Below are positions 11,306-23,039 of a DNA stretch of 64,000 nucleotides, piece after piece. The notes beneath the pieces were generated by a model, which did no database searches, was not told the DNA's origin, and saw only the letters and a program-made list of their open reading frames with translations. The position numbers and the translations under genes are program-made. The stretch lies in NCBI GenBank assembly GCA_049724395.1, contig JAUGWO010000035.1, positions 49,349 to 113,348 on the forward strand, in the 5' to 3' direction. The stretch is from Spongospora subterranea f. sp. subterranea. Taxonomy: Eukaryota; Endomyxa: Phytomyxea; Phytomyxea; Plasmodiophorida. How positions within the stretch are numbered: position 1 is the first letter of the stretch; each line of letters begins with the position of its first letter.

Positions 11306-11974
11306 ATGTGCTTCTGCTCAAAGCCCAATAATATCGGTCTAAATATCGAAGATCACAATGCGACGTGTGACCCCAACTCCGAAATCAATATTCCCTTAAT
11401 TGAGGACACGGAGCAGCTAATATGTCAATTTTGCGATCGGATTTTCAAGTATCCCTCGGTTCTCAAGACTCATATTCGTATTCATACTGGTGAAAAACCG
11501 TTCATATGTGATGTTTGTAACAAGTCGTTTGCTCAAAGAAGTCACCTTTCGTCACATTCTCGAGTGCACAGTGGTGATCGGCCATATCAGTGCGAGGTCT
11601 GCCGTAAACAGTTTTCACAGCTTTGTAATCTTAAAACACATATGCGTGTTCACAGTGGCGAGAAGCCCATTGTTTGCGAAATATGCAACAAGAGGTTTGC
11701 TCAGCGCCATCACCTTAAAACTCACATGGTGACACACACTGGCGATCGCCCATTCGAATGCCATCTATGCAGGAAACAGTTTTCACAAAAGTCAAATCTT
11801 GTCACCCATATGAGGACTCATCGCGATGCCACTTCGAATTATCCTGATTCCATGGACATCAAAGACGAGGACTCGATTGATTGTGGTTCTCATGGCGACA
11901 ATGTCAGGTCTGTTTCCACTCCTGCTAGATCCTCAATGCCATCCCATATTACCGACCATATATATACAATGTAA
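11306..11974 (+). CDS. C2H2 zinc-finger protein with five fingers
   Basis: Starting at the ATG at 11306, the 222-residue frame encodes a short acidic leader and then five tandem C2H2 fingers: CQFCDRIF..H..H, CDVCNKSFAQRSHLSSH, CEVCRKQFSQLCNLKTH, CEICNKRFAQRHHLKTH and CHLCRKQFSQKSNLVTH. The linkers are canonical TGEKP, SGDRP, SGEKP and TGDRP, which is typical of sequence-specific DNA-binding proteins. A serine/acid-rich tail of about 45 residues ends at TGA/TAA near 11972. Fingers 3 and 5 share the CRKQFSQ core and fingers 2 and 4 share CNK.FAQR, so the array probably grew by duplication of a two-finger unit. Likely a nuclear transcription factor; targets cannot be inferred. No introns are needed within the coding frame. 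Confidence 0.9.
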   Translation: MCFCSKPNNIGLNIEDHNATCDPNSEINIPLIEDTEQLICQFCDRIFKYPSVLKTHIRIHTGEKPFICDVCNKSFAQRSHLSSHSRVHSGDRPYQCEVCRKQFSQLCNLKTHMRVHSGEKPIVCEICNKRFAQRHHLKTHMVTHTGDRPFECHLCRKQFSQKSNLVTHMRTHRDATSNYPDSMDIKDEDSIDCGSHGDNVRSVSTPARSSMPSHITDHIYTM

Positions 11975-11993
11975 TGCAACTATTCATATTACA

Positions 11994-12080
11994 AGTGCAA
12001 CACGGTATCGCTAATCAGGTGTACTTCTCAAGGTGTAGTCCAGTGTAGTGCTCTAACAGTAAATTCAAAGTACAGTAACG
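11994..12080 (+). repeat. Head of tandem repeat unit A
   Basis: The block beginning GTGCAACACGGTATCGCTAA is repeated at 12931 with high similarity over about 80 bases (GTAGTCCA.TGTAGTGCT and CAAA...ACG blocks conserved). The spacing of about 937 bases defines a direct repeat unit that includes the SAM-like fragment. Confidence 0.7.
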
Positions 12081-12295
12081 ATTCAACATTGCGATTTTAC
12101 AACTCCTGATCCCATTGATCGCAAAACGATTCCAGTTTGTCGTGTTCAAATATGGTAATGTTCTCTGGCTGTCATTAACTCGACAAAGCGATTTAAACTC
12201 GATTCGCCGTGATGCATGCTGCAATACAAAAGTCAATAACAAGTATTTATCGTGTACTTAGAGTTGAAGTCGGAGAAAGATTGAGTATTGAATAG

Positions 12296-12568
12296 TTGAA
12301 AGATGGGTCGGCCGATTACGATGGGCACTCGTCATTCCGGATACGATATCTGGAAGCGCTTTTGGCACCCAATCATGGTCCTGATCCTTTGGTACATATC
12401 GTCGACCCTCGTGTGAGGGCTGGGTTCGGCCAATGTGTTTGGAGGTGTGGCCTACAGCAGTCTACTGCGACAATCGACGACCTGATATTACTGGGGATGG
12501 ATATGGACTCCCGTTCGCTATTCGTTTCGGCTCGTCGAAATCTACCTCGTCACTTGCGAGACAGATGA
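12296..12568 (+). pseudogene. SAM-like domain fragment, copy A
   Basis: The frame ends TIDDLILLGMDMDSRSLFVS then ARRNLPRHLRDR and a stop. DL-xx-LG-xx-xxxxR-xx-xxxxxxLxxxLR is the C-terminal half of a sterile alpha motif (SAM) domain, a helical protein-interaction fold. The same text recurs at 13524-13727 and around 19990-20140, each time followed directly by a stop. The N-terminal half is less conserved between copies (GRPITMGSRHSD in copy C, cognate but drifted here). No upstream exon is evident, so this looks like a repeat-borne gene fragment or a small gene family. The SAM assignment rests on pattern only. Confidence 0.45.
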
Positions 12569-12930
12569 CGATCAAGTCAATGATGTTTTGATCACAATCC
12601 ATATTGATGGAAAAGAAAAAGTTCGTCAAACCCTCGGATCACTCAATAAAAAATCGTCTTCCGGAGCTCCCGCGTTCTTGAGCTTTGTTCGAGCCATTCA
12701 CGTATTGTCACTAGTGAATAACGATGACCATTCATCAATAAAGCAATCGTTGAATCAGCTCCACAAGAGTATCCTAACATCTGCTCACAGACTGATTAAG
12801 ACCCTAGTGTTGCCCGATCTGCCAACCCAAATCATTGTTGGGTTTGGGTGTTGACAAATACATGTGGAATTGTATATCATTCAGCAAATGGTAAATTGAA
12901 GCGGGAAATACAATGATAATCTCCTTGAAG

Positions 12931-13010
12931 TGCAACACGGTATCGCTAATCAGGTAATGTAACGAGTGTAGTCCATTGTAGTGCTGTAACACAATTGACT
13001 GTCAAATCAC
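12931..13010 (+). repeat. Head of tandem repeat unit B
   Basis: Second copy of the 11994 block, opening with the same GTGCAACACGGTATCGCTAA word. It precedes SAM-like copy B by about the same distance as in unit A, which supports an old tandem duplication. Confidence 0.7.
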
Positions 13011-13380
13011 GATACACTGACAGTGATATAACATCATATCTATATTGGAACAGATCACCACATTCTCCATAGTCGCAATGTCGTATCAGTCTGTCGTGCT
13101 CAACATGAACATGTTTTCTGATTGTCATCATCTCGTACAGGGAATCCAAATTTACAAAAGTCCATAGCAATTTCATATCGTTTACTTTGTTGACCTTAGG
13201 GCATCTGTGACATACTCATGGTCAACAGAGTTTAGTAACAAACTGCCTTTGGTGTGGATGGCGATAAAAAAAATCGAACATCCAAAGCAACTGAGCTCAG
13301 ACGTTCTTGACCACAACTGGAGTTGCCTGAGAGTTGGAAAAGAAAGATCAAGTCGAAGGCAGGATTGTGTGATGAATAAA

Positions 13381-13730
13381 AGGGATGAGTGGGCTCTCGT
13401 CATTCATATAACATTATCTCATAATTGAAGGAATGATGGCATCTAATTATAACCCAATCGTTTGATGATTGCATCTCCTGAAGGTCATGATCATATTTGA
13501 TATCGTCGGCAGTCCTCTGATGGATGGACATGGCCTATGGAAATGGGGTCGTTTTTACCGATGCAGGGCTGGAACAGTTTATTGAGACCCTCATACCCCA
13601 TAATATCAATATGGATGGCATATGCAACCTGACAAATGCCGACCTGATACTGCTTGAGTTGGACAAGAATCCGCGTTCGTTATTTGTTTCTGCTTGTCTT
13701 AATCTGCGCCGCCGCTTACGAAACTGAAGG
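13381..13730 (+). pseudogene. SAM-like domain fragment, copy B
   Basis: The plus frame from 13524 reads LEQFIETLIPHNINMDGICN, then LTNADLILLELDKNPRSLFV and a basic helix LNLRRRLRN before the stop. This is the best-preserved SAM-like copy, with the loop-helix pattern I-x-G-x-x-x-L-T-x-x-D-L. Upstream, 13381-13430 matches the GGGCTCTCGTCATTC block of the other copies, so the repeat extends beyond the open frame. Function unknown. Confidence 0.45.
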
Positions 13731-15323
13731 AATCAAGACAATAACAGGATATGAATTCGTAATGAATGGTATATCCGCCTGAATTTGTTTCGATCTATGA
13801 AGTTTTTTCAATGTTTTCAATTATTGTTTCCTCCACGAGAGATAGTGCAGATTGTGTCACCTGAGGCGATGGTGAATCCTGTCAATGTGCAATTATTCCA
13901 GATCACCAGGAATGGATCCTCTTTATTCCCTCCACATCAACTTCAACATTATAATGTTGATTAATCGGTGACGCTGGCGAATTTTGGGCCAGACCCCATC
14001 AGAGCACAGATTTGACTGAATAGTGTCGTTTGCACGATTGATCCGATATAGAAATTATTTTCATTGACACCTGTTATCCTCAACGACTGTAAGATGTCGC
14101 TTTCTTTTGCTCGTTTACCAGATCGTGTTGACACTTGGTCCCATTTGAAAAAATTCCGTTGATCAATCGATAGATCGACGTAACAATCATGACATATGGA
14201 TTCCAGGAATGCGATAAGGTGCTAATAATTTCTTTGATTGATAGTGATGGCAAACATGTCCCAGTTCATCAAACCCACCGATCGCGAACAACAATGACGT
14301 CCTTCTCAACAACTGTAATCTTGGCCGGTATTTAACCATTCAGGAATTATCACCAGTGAAATAAAGGGTTGACCAAACCTAAATAATGAAATCATGGAGA
14401 CCGTTGGATCTAAAACTGTTTGCGAATACAAAAAGTTTTATCTCATTGATTAAGTGCATCTCATCGCTTGTCACTACACGTCAATTCAGATGATGATTGA
14501 CCCTTGTGGACACATCAAACAATGGTGTCGTGTAATATTTAGCAAACTTTAAACGAAGCAGGCAATATTGTCTTTGGCCTCAAATTCTAAGACTGTGTCA
14601 TTACCCTGGGCAATTCAGCAGTTGATCGCAGCCATATGCTTTACAACAGTACCATCATATGTCTTTCGTAATAACAAACCACATTATTTCAATGGGTTTC
14701 TTTGATTCTCAGAATTTTTTTCATGTTGGTCTTCCACAGCAACGCATTTGCACTGGTCACACTCTGCAGCGTTCAAAATATGGCTACACATTGAGATGGT
14801 GTGAATATTCCTCTTGGGATCCGTTTGGGTAAATTGCGAGTTTGTGGTAATACTGGGATATTATCCGTTACATTTATCCCCTTCAATACTCAATGTTAAC
14901 GTGTATTGAAATTATTGAATAGCTGTGAGAATAACAATAATGAAGCACTAATCGACATTATGGGTTAGCATATGGTCAATTGCACAGAGGGCTGTACACA
15001 GACTTTGACAGTCTAGTGTGCCAGCGTGACAAGCACTCGACCAGATTCAAACACTTTATGACGCTAGTTGTGAAGTGCCACTCAAATGGGGACCCTGCTC
15101 AATAAATCTTGCTGTGATGCCCTAACAAAAATGAGGGTGCAATCCCAAGAGCACAGGGTGTTCGTGGGCAACCATCTGTTATTGTCACTGCCGTCCAACG
15201 TTCGTTTTTTTTTAAAAACAACCATTGATCAGTCATCACTTATAGACACATTTTCTTCAAAAACATCTTTATTTTCATGTATCCATTCCTTCCTCGGAAC
15301 GGTCCAGCACGGTTTTTTTTATA
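13731..15323. other. Degenerate repeat-family sequence and non-coding stretch
   Basis: 13800-14350 shows scattered similarity to 20220-20780 (ATGTTTCACCTGAG-type blocks, an ACGACTGT-AA-TGTCGC block, and CACCGATC-GAACAACAA). It therefore probably belongs to the same repeat family as the SAM fragments. From 14400 to 15323 I see no gene. The segment just before 15324 lies downstream of the SHOC1-like stop. Confidence 0.35.
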
Positions 15324-18300
15324 TTAATTGGATGCCATTTGATTTGGTATCACTGACCGACGTTTCGTAGCCGGGCCCCAATATTCATCCAGTGTATGAT
15401 TTCCCGAAACACATGATACCTTTTTTTTTCGCTTTGTTATCGGAGACGAAGCTGAAGGAGTCTCATCAGGTAGGCGGCGTGTTCCTCCTGTTTGGACACT
15501 TGTAATACAAGAAAGCGTAGAATTTGGAGACACATTAGCTTCGAGACAGGCCACAAGACTATATCGTTTCCAAAACTGCTATTGGCAAGCTCATAAAATA
15601 CATCCAAGGATAGCTGCGCCAGAAATCAATTAACGAAAAGGCTGATAAGTAGCAATATAGTTGACCTACTGAAGGTATCACCGGAAACAAATTGCCCAGC
15701 TCCAATATATTTAACGAAAGTATCTCGGCTAAACTACGCCCTGATGCTAGCATTGTTGCAGCAGACATTGGGTTAATTGAAGGGAACGCAGAAAGAAATA
15801 TTTCGCGATCGTCCGGAACTTGTTGGAGATCAAATGTCGCTGATGACGTAGCCTGATAAAATTGTCGTTCGATGCAAAATACAACTTGCTCAATGCTTGT
15901 TGTAAAGCATACAACCGCATTGAAATGCGATTGAGACATCGAAAACTCCTTCGTCAACTGCAGCTGGACTTGTTGGAAATCATCAGTCAACACTATTGCG
16001 TCATCATAAACAATTATAAGAGTAATATTTGTGTAGGCAAGGCGCAAGCTGAGGGCCTCCTCTAAAATTGCTTCAACCTCGTTCATTGCTGGAAAAGAAT
16101 GGACGACCACTATTGTAGAACAAGACAGTATAAGGGAGGTTTCAGGTAGAAACTGTTGCCTCCAAATGATGGACATCCCGTTGATGTCCCTGATCAACGC
16201 TTGACAAAGATCCAGATTCTACAAATGCATTAGTGGACATTTCCCCGGCTACTTGACGCTTTTACATGTTGGCCCATATACGCATTGGCTATAACTTGAT
16301 GGTGTCCACAGTGCTCTTCTACTGTCGGCTCGCATACAGGACGATTACGTGTGCATGGAGGCTGGAACGAGTTACTTGATTGCAAAATACAGCAGCTGAT
16401 TTTTTTATCTTCGATAAGCTCCATCAAATATTCTCCAAGGTCCTTCGGAGTCGCCTAGAGAACGATTTGATACGGTACACTGGTTGGATTGGGCAAACGG
16501 GGCTTACATCGTAAAAGATCACGCTTTTGAAACTTGCCCACGGAAAAGTTGAAAGACCAATCGATCGGTCCTCGGTAATGATCGAAACATCTGATACAAG
16601 TTCATTCTCTTCGTATTCAGTAACCCTCATCAGTTCGCCTGCGATGTGAAACCCATTTTTAAAGCAGAATATATTTGACAGTGAGAGGATTTACCCTCTG
16701 CAGAATGGCTGTTCAGATTTTCAGTGGTTAAACACGCCATCAAAATAGGGACCATAGATTTGCGGGCCACAATCATAAGACACGGCAAAACGAACTTCTG
16801 TCTCGCAACCACAATTTTTTCACAATCAGGAATCACACCTGTTTTTATCTCATTCAACAGCATATCAAAACTGAAAGAAATTTCGTTGAGACATTGCAGC
16901 CATATTGAGTTAGAATCGGTAAGCTCTAGTACAACTTGGACGTCGGGCCTACTTCTTTCGTGGCGAAGATGCATTATCGCACTGGATATCCCAGAATCCC
17001 GGATAATATCTAGAAGCTGTCTCAGAATGTAGAGGTATAGAGTATGCTGTAAATCGATTCGCAGCTCAATAATTTCAGAATTTCCATCTAGAATAGACTG
17101 GCGAACTCGCGAGGATAGCCGTTTAAACAACTTGGAAATCCACTCCACTTTCAGAGTGATTAAGTTATCAGAACCTGGAAGGAGATTGTGATCTAGCAAT
17201 ATGAGTGTGGACAGTTCCCCAGCATGTAAAATGAAATTGGCTGCATCTTGCATTGAAGAATTGACGGGACAGGAGACAACCTAGGAAAATATTGTTACGA
17301 ATAAAAGGCGCATCGTTGATCAAAGTCTTTATACCAAATCTTCAACACGTAACGGTCCGGAAATACCCTTTTCCGGTCTACTCATGGCAATATTGTTCGA
17401 TCCTGCTCCACCAGATGTCAAATTGATGAAATCTTCAAGTCGATGAGATCGATAAAAGCAAGGTGAGGTTTTTCCACGGTTGAACGTTGGTACATTTTCA
17501 ACCTTTACCGACTGATGTATGCTAAGCTCTCCTGGATTGTCTTGTTCTTGATGGAACTCATTCACAAAAGGAATAAGTCCAAAAGAACTGTAAGGTAGAG
17601 CTAAATTTTTTGAAACGCCAATCTCTGATGACATTGGAACCAGGGGTTGGTGAGATTGTTTATCGTTTTGATGAGATAAGGAGTTCGTCGGCTGAGGATT
17701 TAGTCGAATGACTGGGGAAACCGGAGTGTCGTCACTACTATCATCAACTGTCTGACAAGTGACAGTACGTTGCCGTTGAAAACTCAAAGGAATTGCTGTG
17801 CAGTTCATTTGAAGCATCCGGACAACCTTGATAAGGCACTCTGAAGCAAGATCATGGAGCTGATGCGAAAAGTACTGCAAGCAAAATGGATCTGAATTTA
17901 AAAAACTCACATCTAGCGGGGACAGCCTCTTCATTGGATTCATGTCCAACCGCAATAGATCCGCTGTATCCGCGACTATTGGTAGTTCAAGCATTTGAGG
18001 AACAGCGGGGTCTCGGATCTGCACAGCCGTTTTGACAAACAATCGCAGTTCAAAACAGTTTTTATAAGCACCTGAAGCTTCCAAAAGCATGAACTTAGAA
18101 GTCGACGTGTTTCATCATCGTCATAAAACGTTGCCGAAACAGAGTTTTCCAAAACGAACAGTGGCGCCATCTGCTCAGCAACTGAAAGCATCCTGTAGAT
18201 ACCGATGGGTTCGTGCGAGGTATTTTGAATGATAAATTCTTGCCACAAGTTTAATCCGGGAAAAGACTCCATCTCGGGAGTCTCCACAACTATATTGAGA

Positions 18301-18920
18301 GCACAGCTAATATCGTCGAGCGTGAACGAGTTGAAAGAATTGATAATTTCCTGTAAAGGAAAGCAAGTTGTTGGATGAGGCGAGTTTTTACGGTTCGATA
18401 ATTGTTCTATCTCCAAAAACGGCGCTAGGCCGCATAGTAACAATGCGGAATAAGGTTCTGGCCGAGAATGATGGAAATTTGCAAAGAGTACTTCGCGGTC
18501 TAATTCAAATATATCGCTGCTATCCACGTCCTCTATGGGATGGACAGCGCGGAAGGGCTTCTCAGCTTCATTCTCCTTTGTCGGCGCGGATTCGATACAG
18601 GTTTTCAGTAAATCTAATGGAGTGAAACATTCGACGCAATCAGTAAATGGTATCAGAAAACAACCAAAACTCTCAGATAGGAAAGACATGGGCTCTGCTC
18701 TGATGGCCGTTGCTGGAAATGGATCTGTCACAATAGCGCACTCAAATAGTTGACATACTTCAAAGGAATTGTCTTCTCCAAACGAATCGGAGATTTCAAA
18801 TTGCGATTGAGAATGCAGTATCAGTTCATCTCCTATCGTCAATCTGCTGAACATAGTTGTAGGTTTGCACGCCTCTGCCATTTTTTTGTAGTTTGATGGG
18901 GTAACCTCTAAATCAATCAT
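15324..18920 (-). CDS. SHOC1/ZIP2-like meiotic crossover protein (XPF-related)
   Basis: The gene starts at the ATG at 18918-18920 (MIDLEVTPSNYKKM). A 53-54 base intron near 18067-18014 joins SSCFWKLQ in phase to IRDPAVPQMLELP. Later exons give a Ser/Pro-rich middle (17770-17330), a long domain at 17280-16630 that may be the helicase-like/nuclease-like core, SIITEDRSIGLSTFPWASFK at 16600-16550, and at 16197-15560 a degenerate XPF-type fold ending in the helix-hairpin-helix FLSAFPSINPMSAATMLASG then RSLAEIL. A 43-base intron fits between that segment and a basic C-terminal tail with DEYWGPATKRR. SHOC1 pairs with SPO16 and binds branched DNA to stabilise ZMM crossover intermediates in meiosis. 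The identification rests on the terminal HhH pattern, the size of about 1,050 residues and the layout. Confidence 0.62.
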
Positions 18921-19629
18921 GCTATACAATCCGGTTGAAGTCAAGCTCTGAGCGAACGATTAAAACCCAGCGTCAGACACTTAAGTATACTACCCCATGT
19001 GGCTCTTGAAAACTTTCAGGGCCCAGGAGCACTTCGGGGAGGGGTAGCCATTTAACCAAAACATGATCTTCTATTGCTTGCGGAAAGGAGATCGGTGCAT
19101 TCCAGCACATAGCGGCCCGCAAGTTCGGCTGTATTCTGGACATATTCCCCAAACGGCGAATCAGAATCTATGAACGACTCATGATCGCAATGGATCATTT
19201 CATACAGGGTTGCACCACATCAAACCAATCGTGGCCAGTGAACAATGCAGACACAGACAGTGTCGGTAACGTTTGGCTACAGTTCTGTATTCCATATGTA
19301 GCCACAAAGGCACTGTAGCGGCCAAGCCGACAATATCGGAACGCGACTAAAATCAGAGATTGCTGATCTCAAGGTGGTCGATCAGGCTTAGAGTCAATGT
19401 CTGTTTGTTGATGGACTAGCATAGATTCAGTTTTAGTACACGGGAGAGCTTGCCTGTGGTTTTGTCATTGAGAAACGCTATTGCTTCGGATCACATCAGG
19501 ACTGTTTTTAGCTGACACTGGTCAATCTGTACCATTTGCAGCATCGGGCGTCGCTGGACAAACAATGTAGCATTTCATTGTTGTCCTTTTGAAACAGAAA
19601 GAACATCTCGTGCTATTACTTCAGGGTTT
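18921..19629. other. Intergenic, one protein-like remnant
   Basis: 5' flank of the SHOC1-like gene. On the plus strand, about 19097-19318 stays open and reads protein-like, including ARKFGCILDIFPKRRIRIYE, and stops at 19319. It has no start, no partner exon and no family match I recognise. It may be a relic of a mobile-element gene. Confidence 0.3.
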
Positions 19630-20860
19630 CGCTATACATCAGGACACCGAAAACTTATTTGATATTGTTTGTCGACATACCGCGTAAAGCCCTTAGAGCT
19701 AATAATCGCATGTAAACAATAAAATTGATTATCGCCAATCATCAGACACCGTTTTGGGTTCAAGTCCCAGAAAGTTAGAGTCGGAGGGAGTTTGATTGGT
19801 CAATAATTGGGAGATGGGTCGGCCGATTACAATGGGCTCTCGTCATTCCGATAACATTATCTGGAAGAGTGTATGGCACACAATGTTGGTCCTGATCGTT
19901 TCGCTTATCGATTTCCTGCAGGGCGCCCTCACTCTTCGTATGGCCGACCATCGTCTGAGGGGACGGGTGCCTAGAGCAGTTCATTGAGACGGAGGAAATC
20001 AATATGGATCGTCTTCGAGAGATCACAATCGATGACCTGTCATACCTGGGGATGGACATGGACTTCCGTAATCTATTTGTTTCGACTCGTCGTAATCTAC
20101 CTCATCGCTTGCGAGACAGACGGCGATCAAGACGATAACTTTAACGAATGAACAACTTTGGGGCGGATGCCCCAAAGTTGTTTCAAATTTTCTATAATAC
20201 TGTGCAAGTGTGTCTAACCTTCACTAATAACCAAAGAGAAGCTTTGCAAAAAAATGTTTCACCTGAGACGATAGGTCCGGTCGATTTTCAATTTTTCTGA
20301 TGACTTGAAGGTGTTCCTCATTATTACCTCGGCGTGACGTTGCCAAAAACGATTTGCTGACTGGCAACAATAATTCGGTCCACCAAATGTGGAATGGTCG
20401 CTCCCTTGTTTTCGTGATCACTTAGTCTCAATTCACCCCAATCTGATCACAACTTTGACTGTTGAATTTATTATGAGCGGCGAAACTGATATCGAAACCT
20501 TTCCCTTGTTAACCTGATATCACAAACGACTGTCAAAGTGTCGCCACGAGTTGTTGATGTTTAATCGCAACAGTCGCCTTTTTTCGCTTGTTTACTTCAA
20601 TTTGGTCAATGACGATTTGGTTCATCTGTTGATTGCCGAAGCCATGTTAACAGATGAGTATCATCATTTCGACGTGGTTTCCATATTGACGTCGATTTCA
20701 ATAACAATAAAAAGGACAGTCCAAAATTGTAAAACTCACCGATCAAGAACAACAAAGGTGTCTACATGAGTGTCCGACAGCGGATGTCGCTATACAAACG
20801 GACATTGATAATTCATCTGCTGACGATGTTTCGGCATATCGCGTAATGCCTTTCAGCTAA
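19630..20860 (+). repeat. SAM-fragment repeat, copy C, with similar sequence at both ends
   Basis: 19796-20140 carries the third copy of the SAM-like fragment (GATGGGTCGGCCGATTAC block, later DDLSYLGMDMDFRNLF and NLPHRLRDRRRSRR). Outside it, 19625-19710 and 20785-20862 resemble each other (TCGCTATACA..., then CATA-CGCGTAA-GCC and AGCTAAT), which would be short degenerate direct repeats bounding a 1.2-kb unit. The interior 20220-20780 resembles 13800-14350. Whether the end similarity marks a mobile element or chance homology needs alignment. Confidence 0.45.
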
Positions 20861-21036
20861 TTCGATTTTGAATGAGAACGTTGATGGAACGGCAATATAT
20901 TGGTTCAGCCATGTTTCCATATACAAGAGATACGCCATTTGTAAATCGTTTTGCAATCTACACGAATTCATCTGTTTCCGTTGTCGATCCATCACAATCA
21001 GTCTCAGTGACTTCGTCATCGGATTCACCAACGCCA

Positions 21037-21588
21037 TCAACTTCCGCTGAATGATCCGCCTTTTGAAACGGCTTTCAAATGAGTCTGTGTTTTCTCGTGA
21101 TTCCTTAAGCGTAGTCTCATTTTAAACCCTTTTCCGCATGTTTTACACCAGAACGGGAAGTTATCAACGTGCATCAACATATGGCCTCTGAGATCACCCC
21201 TTCGTTTGAATGATCTAGTGCAAGTATTGCATTGATATGGTCTTGCGTCGCTATGGACAGCCAGATGGCCCTTCAAGCTATCAGCCCTATTAAAGCGTCG
21301 ACCGCAATGGTGGCAGACGAAAGGTTGTTGATCTGTGTGCAATGCTCGGTTATGATATCTCAAATTCGAAGAAGTTGTGTATGTTCGATCACAAAATGGA
21401 CAGTAGTGGGGTGGCATTGCTTGATTTTGATTACGACCAGAATCTATATGATTCTCTGCTGGATATGATTTTTTGTCATGATCAGCGCTGTTGGTTGAAA
21501 CCTGAGACGGTGTGCTTTGTCTAACATGAAATAAACAATAGCAACAACACGACGAACACTTCGAAACAGCAAAACTGTTTGCGGACAT
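21037..21588 (-). CDS. C2H2 zinc-finger protein with four fingers
   Basis: A 183-residue frame from the ATG at 21586-21588 has a cysteine/serine-rich leader and then four C2H2 fingers: CPFCDRTYTTSSNLRYH..H, CHHCGRRFNRADSLKGH, CNTCTRSFKRRGDLRGH and CKTCGKGFKMRLRLRNH. The last finger has a longer histidine spacing (H-EKTQT-H). Linkers are HTDQQPF, HSDARPY and HVDNFPF, so only partly of the TGEKP type, and the protein is not a close paralogue of the gene at 11306. Likely a DNA-binding regulator. Intact as far as visible, with no introns needed. Upstream 21589-22078 shows no further exon. Confidence 0.87.
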   Translation of the reverse strand: MSANSFAVSKCSSCCCYCLFHVRQSTPSQVSTNSADHDKKSYPAENHIDSGRNQNQAMPPHYCPFCDRTYTTSSNLRYHNRALHTDQQPFVCHHCGRRFNRADSLKGHLAVHSDARPYQCNTCTRSFKRRGDLRGHMLMHVDNFPFWCKTCGKGFKMRLRLRNHEKTQTHLKAVSKGGSFSGS

Positions 21589-22078
21589 GATATTCTGGGA
21601 GTAAAGGATAACAGCTCCCTGGTTATAATTAATAGATGATTGGAGAGGTTCGATATCGTTCTAAGGAAAAAGATGCTTCAGTTTGTTTTTTTGCAAGACT
21701 CCTTCGACCTTTCCGATGAAATGACCAGCGCCCAATGTAATGAGACGACCCATCTCCATTTATTCATGACTCAATCTCCATCCGACATTAAACTTCTATT
21801 GCACCATTACACCATGTTTGATTCAAGAAGATGTTTAAATTGATATAGAAAACCACAACGAATCGATATTTGTGCGATAAATTACGGTAGGGATACATCA
21901 TGGGACGTTAATGATGATAAACAAAACGCTCACCTGAACTGTTTATATTACTCGAAGGGGAAGCAAACATTCTGCAGTTTAGCTGGACTCGTATACAAGG
22001 GAATGCGAAACCAGCCGATCCGAAAGTATTGCTATAATAGATAACCGTTTATCAGTCTGCATCCCGGCCACAATATAA
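21589..22078. other. Intergenic between zinc-finger gene and Gypsy fossil
   Basis: No recognised coding sequence. It contains the promoter side of the minus-strand zinc-finger gene. 21960-22050 may already be part of the retroelement leader. Confidence 0.35.
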
Positions 22079-22610
22079 TGTGGATTGTATCAACATTCTC
22101 ACCACCACCACCACTTTCGTCTTTACAAGGTTCGCCTCCGCCGCCACCGCCACAGCTTTCGTCTCCGCAAACAGCTCCGACTCCAACGCCATCACCACTC
22201 AGTTCTCCTCCGCCTCTCCCGTCCATCTCGCTTCCTTGATAGAAGTATGGCGGAAATAGGTCTGATTATTGATCAGTTATCAACAAATGTAATTTGGTTT
22301 GGTTTTGAATTGATCGGGTCTTTCAACTATTCCCGAGATGGATAAGGTTGCATTCAAAATTAGCCTGCTGAAGGGTCCGGCGTTAGAATGGGCGACTCCA
22401 TTAATAAAATCCAACGATCCTGCAATGTATAGAATGGAACTGTTTACTGAGAAATTCCGGGTATTAATGATCCTGACTGGGTCGCAACAGCGGATCATCG
22501 ATTAGATAAGCTATCGCAGGGACCGAGGCCTGCGATAGTCTATGCTGTCGAATTCCGGTAGCTCGTCAAGAGCTTGTACAGCCCTCTGTGCTCTCCGTGA
22601 GAACTTTATG
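22079..22610 (+). mobile_element. Ty3/Gypsy gag fossil
   Basis: A proline-rich leader (SPPPPPPPQLSS) is followed by gag-type text, including FKISLLKGPALEWATPLI, typical of Gypsy/Sushi-like capsid genes. Related gag text occurs at 55570-55730. Fragment only, broken in several places, with no full-length element around it. Moderately old by its drift. Confidence 0.6.
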
Positions 22611-23010
22611 TCCCTTATTCATAAATGATTCTTACAAGCTCTTATGAACATTTGTGTTTACACATTTTCACCTATACTACTGGCTTTACTTTCTAAAGTC
22701 AGTACAAACTAGTAGCCATATACCAATCCGCTCGGTACAGCTTTCTATTGAGGTACATAGGAGGCCAATGGTGAACACTCGAGCCACATTGATCCTGAAG
22801 TATCTGATTCTCAGTCGAAACTCTTACCCTCAAGCAACTTGCTATATCTGCCAGATCGCCAGTATTTTTCCTGTTGAAGCCCCAAACTCAGAAATTCGAT
22901 CCTTTCCGCCTGCTTGCACAGGACGTGGATTGGACACAGTGGACGTTGATGCATCAGTTTCATCAAGGCTTAACACTGGATTATATGCTTATTCCGACTG
23001 AAGGACGGGA
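22570..23010 (+). mobile_element. LTR/leader and gag-start fragment of the 41-kb element family
   Basis: About 220 bases parallel 40985-41215 (shared ATGTCCCTT, AAGCTCTTA, CTGGCTTTACTTT, CCGCTCGGTA and GGCCAATGGTGAACACTCGA words), including the point where that element's gag begins. A degenerate second copy of the same family, inserted in or beside the Gypsy gag fossil. Confidence 0.65.
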
Positions 23011-23039
23011 AATCCGTTTACGTCGTTGAATCAATTCGT

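Noticed and set aside
19745-19775. tRNA T-arm-like GGTTCAAGTCCC
   Set aside because: No matching D-arm, anticodon arm or acceptor stem could be folded around it.
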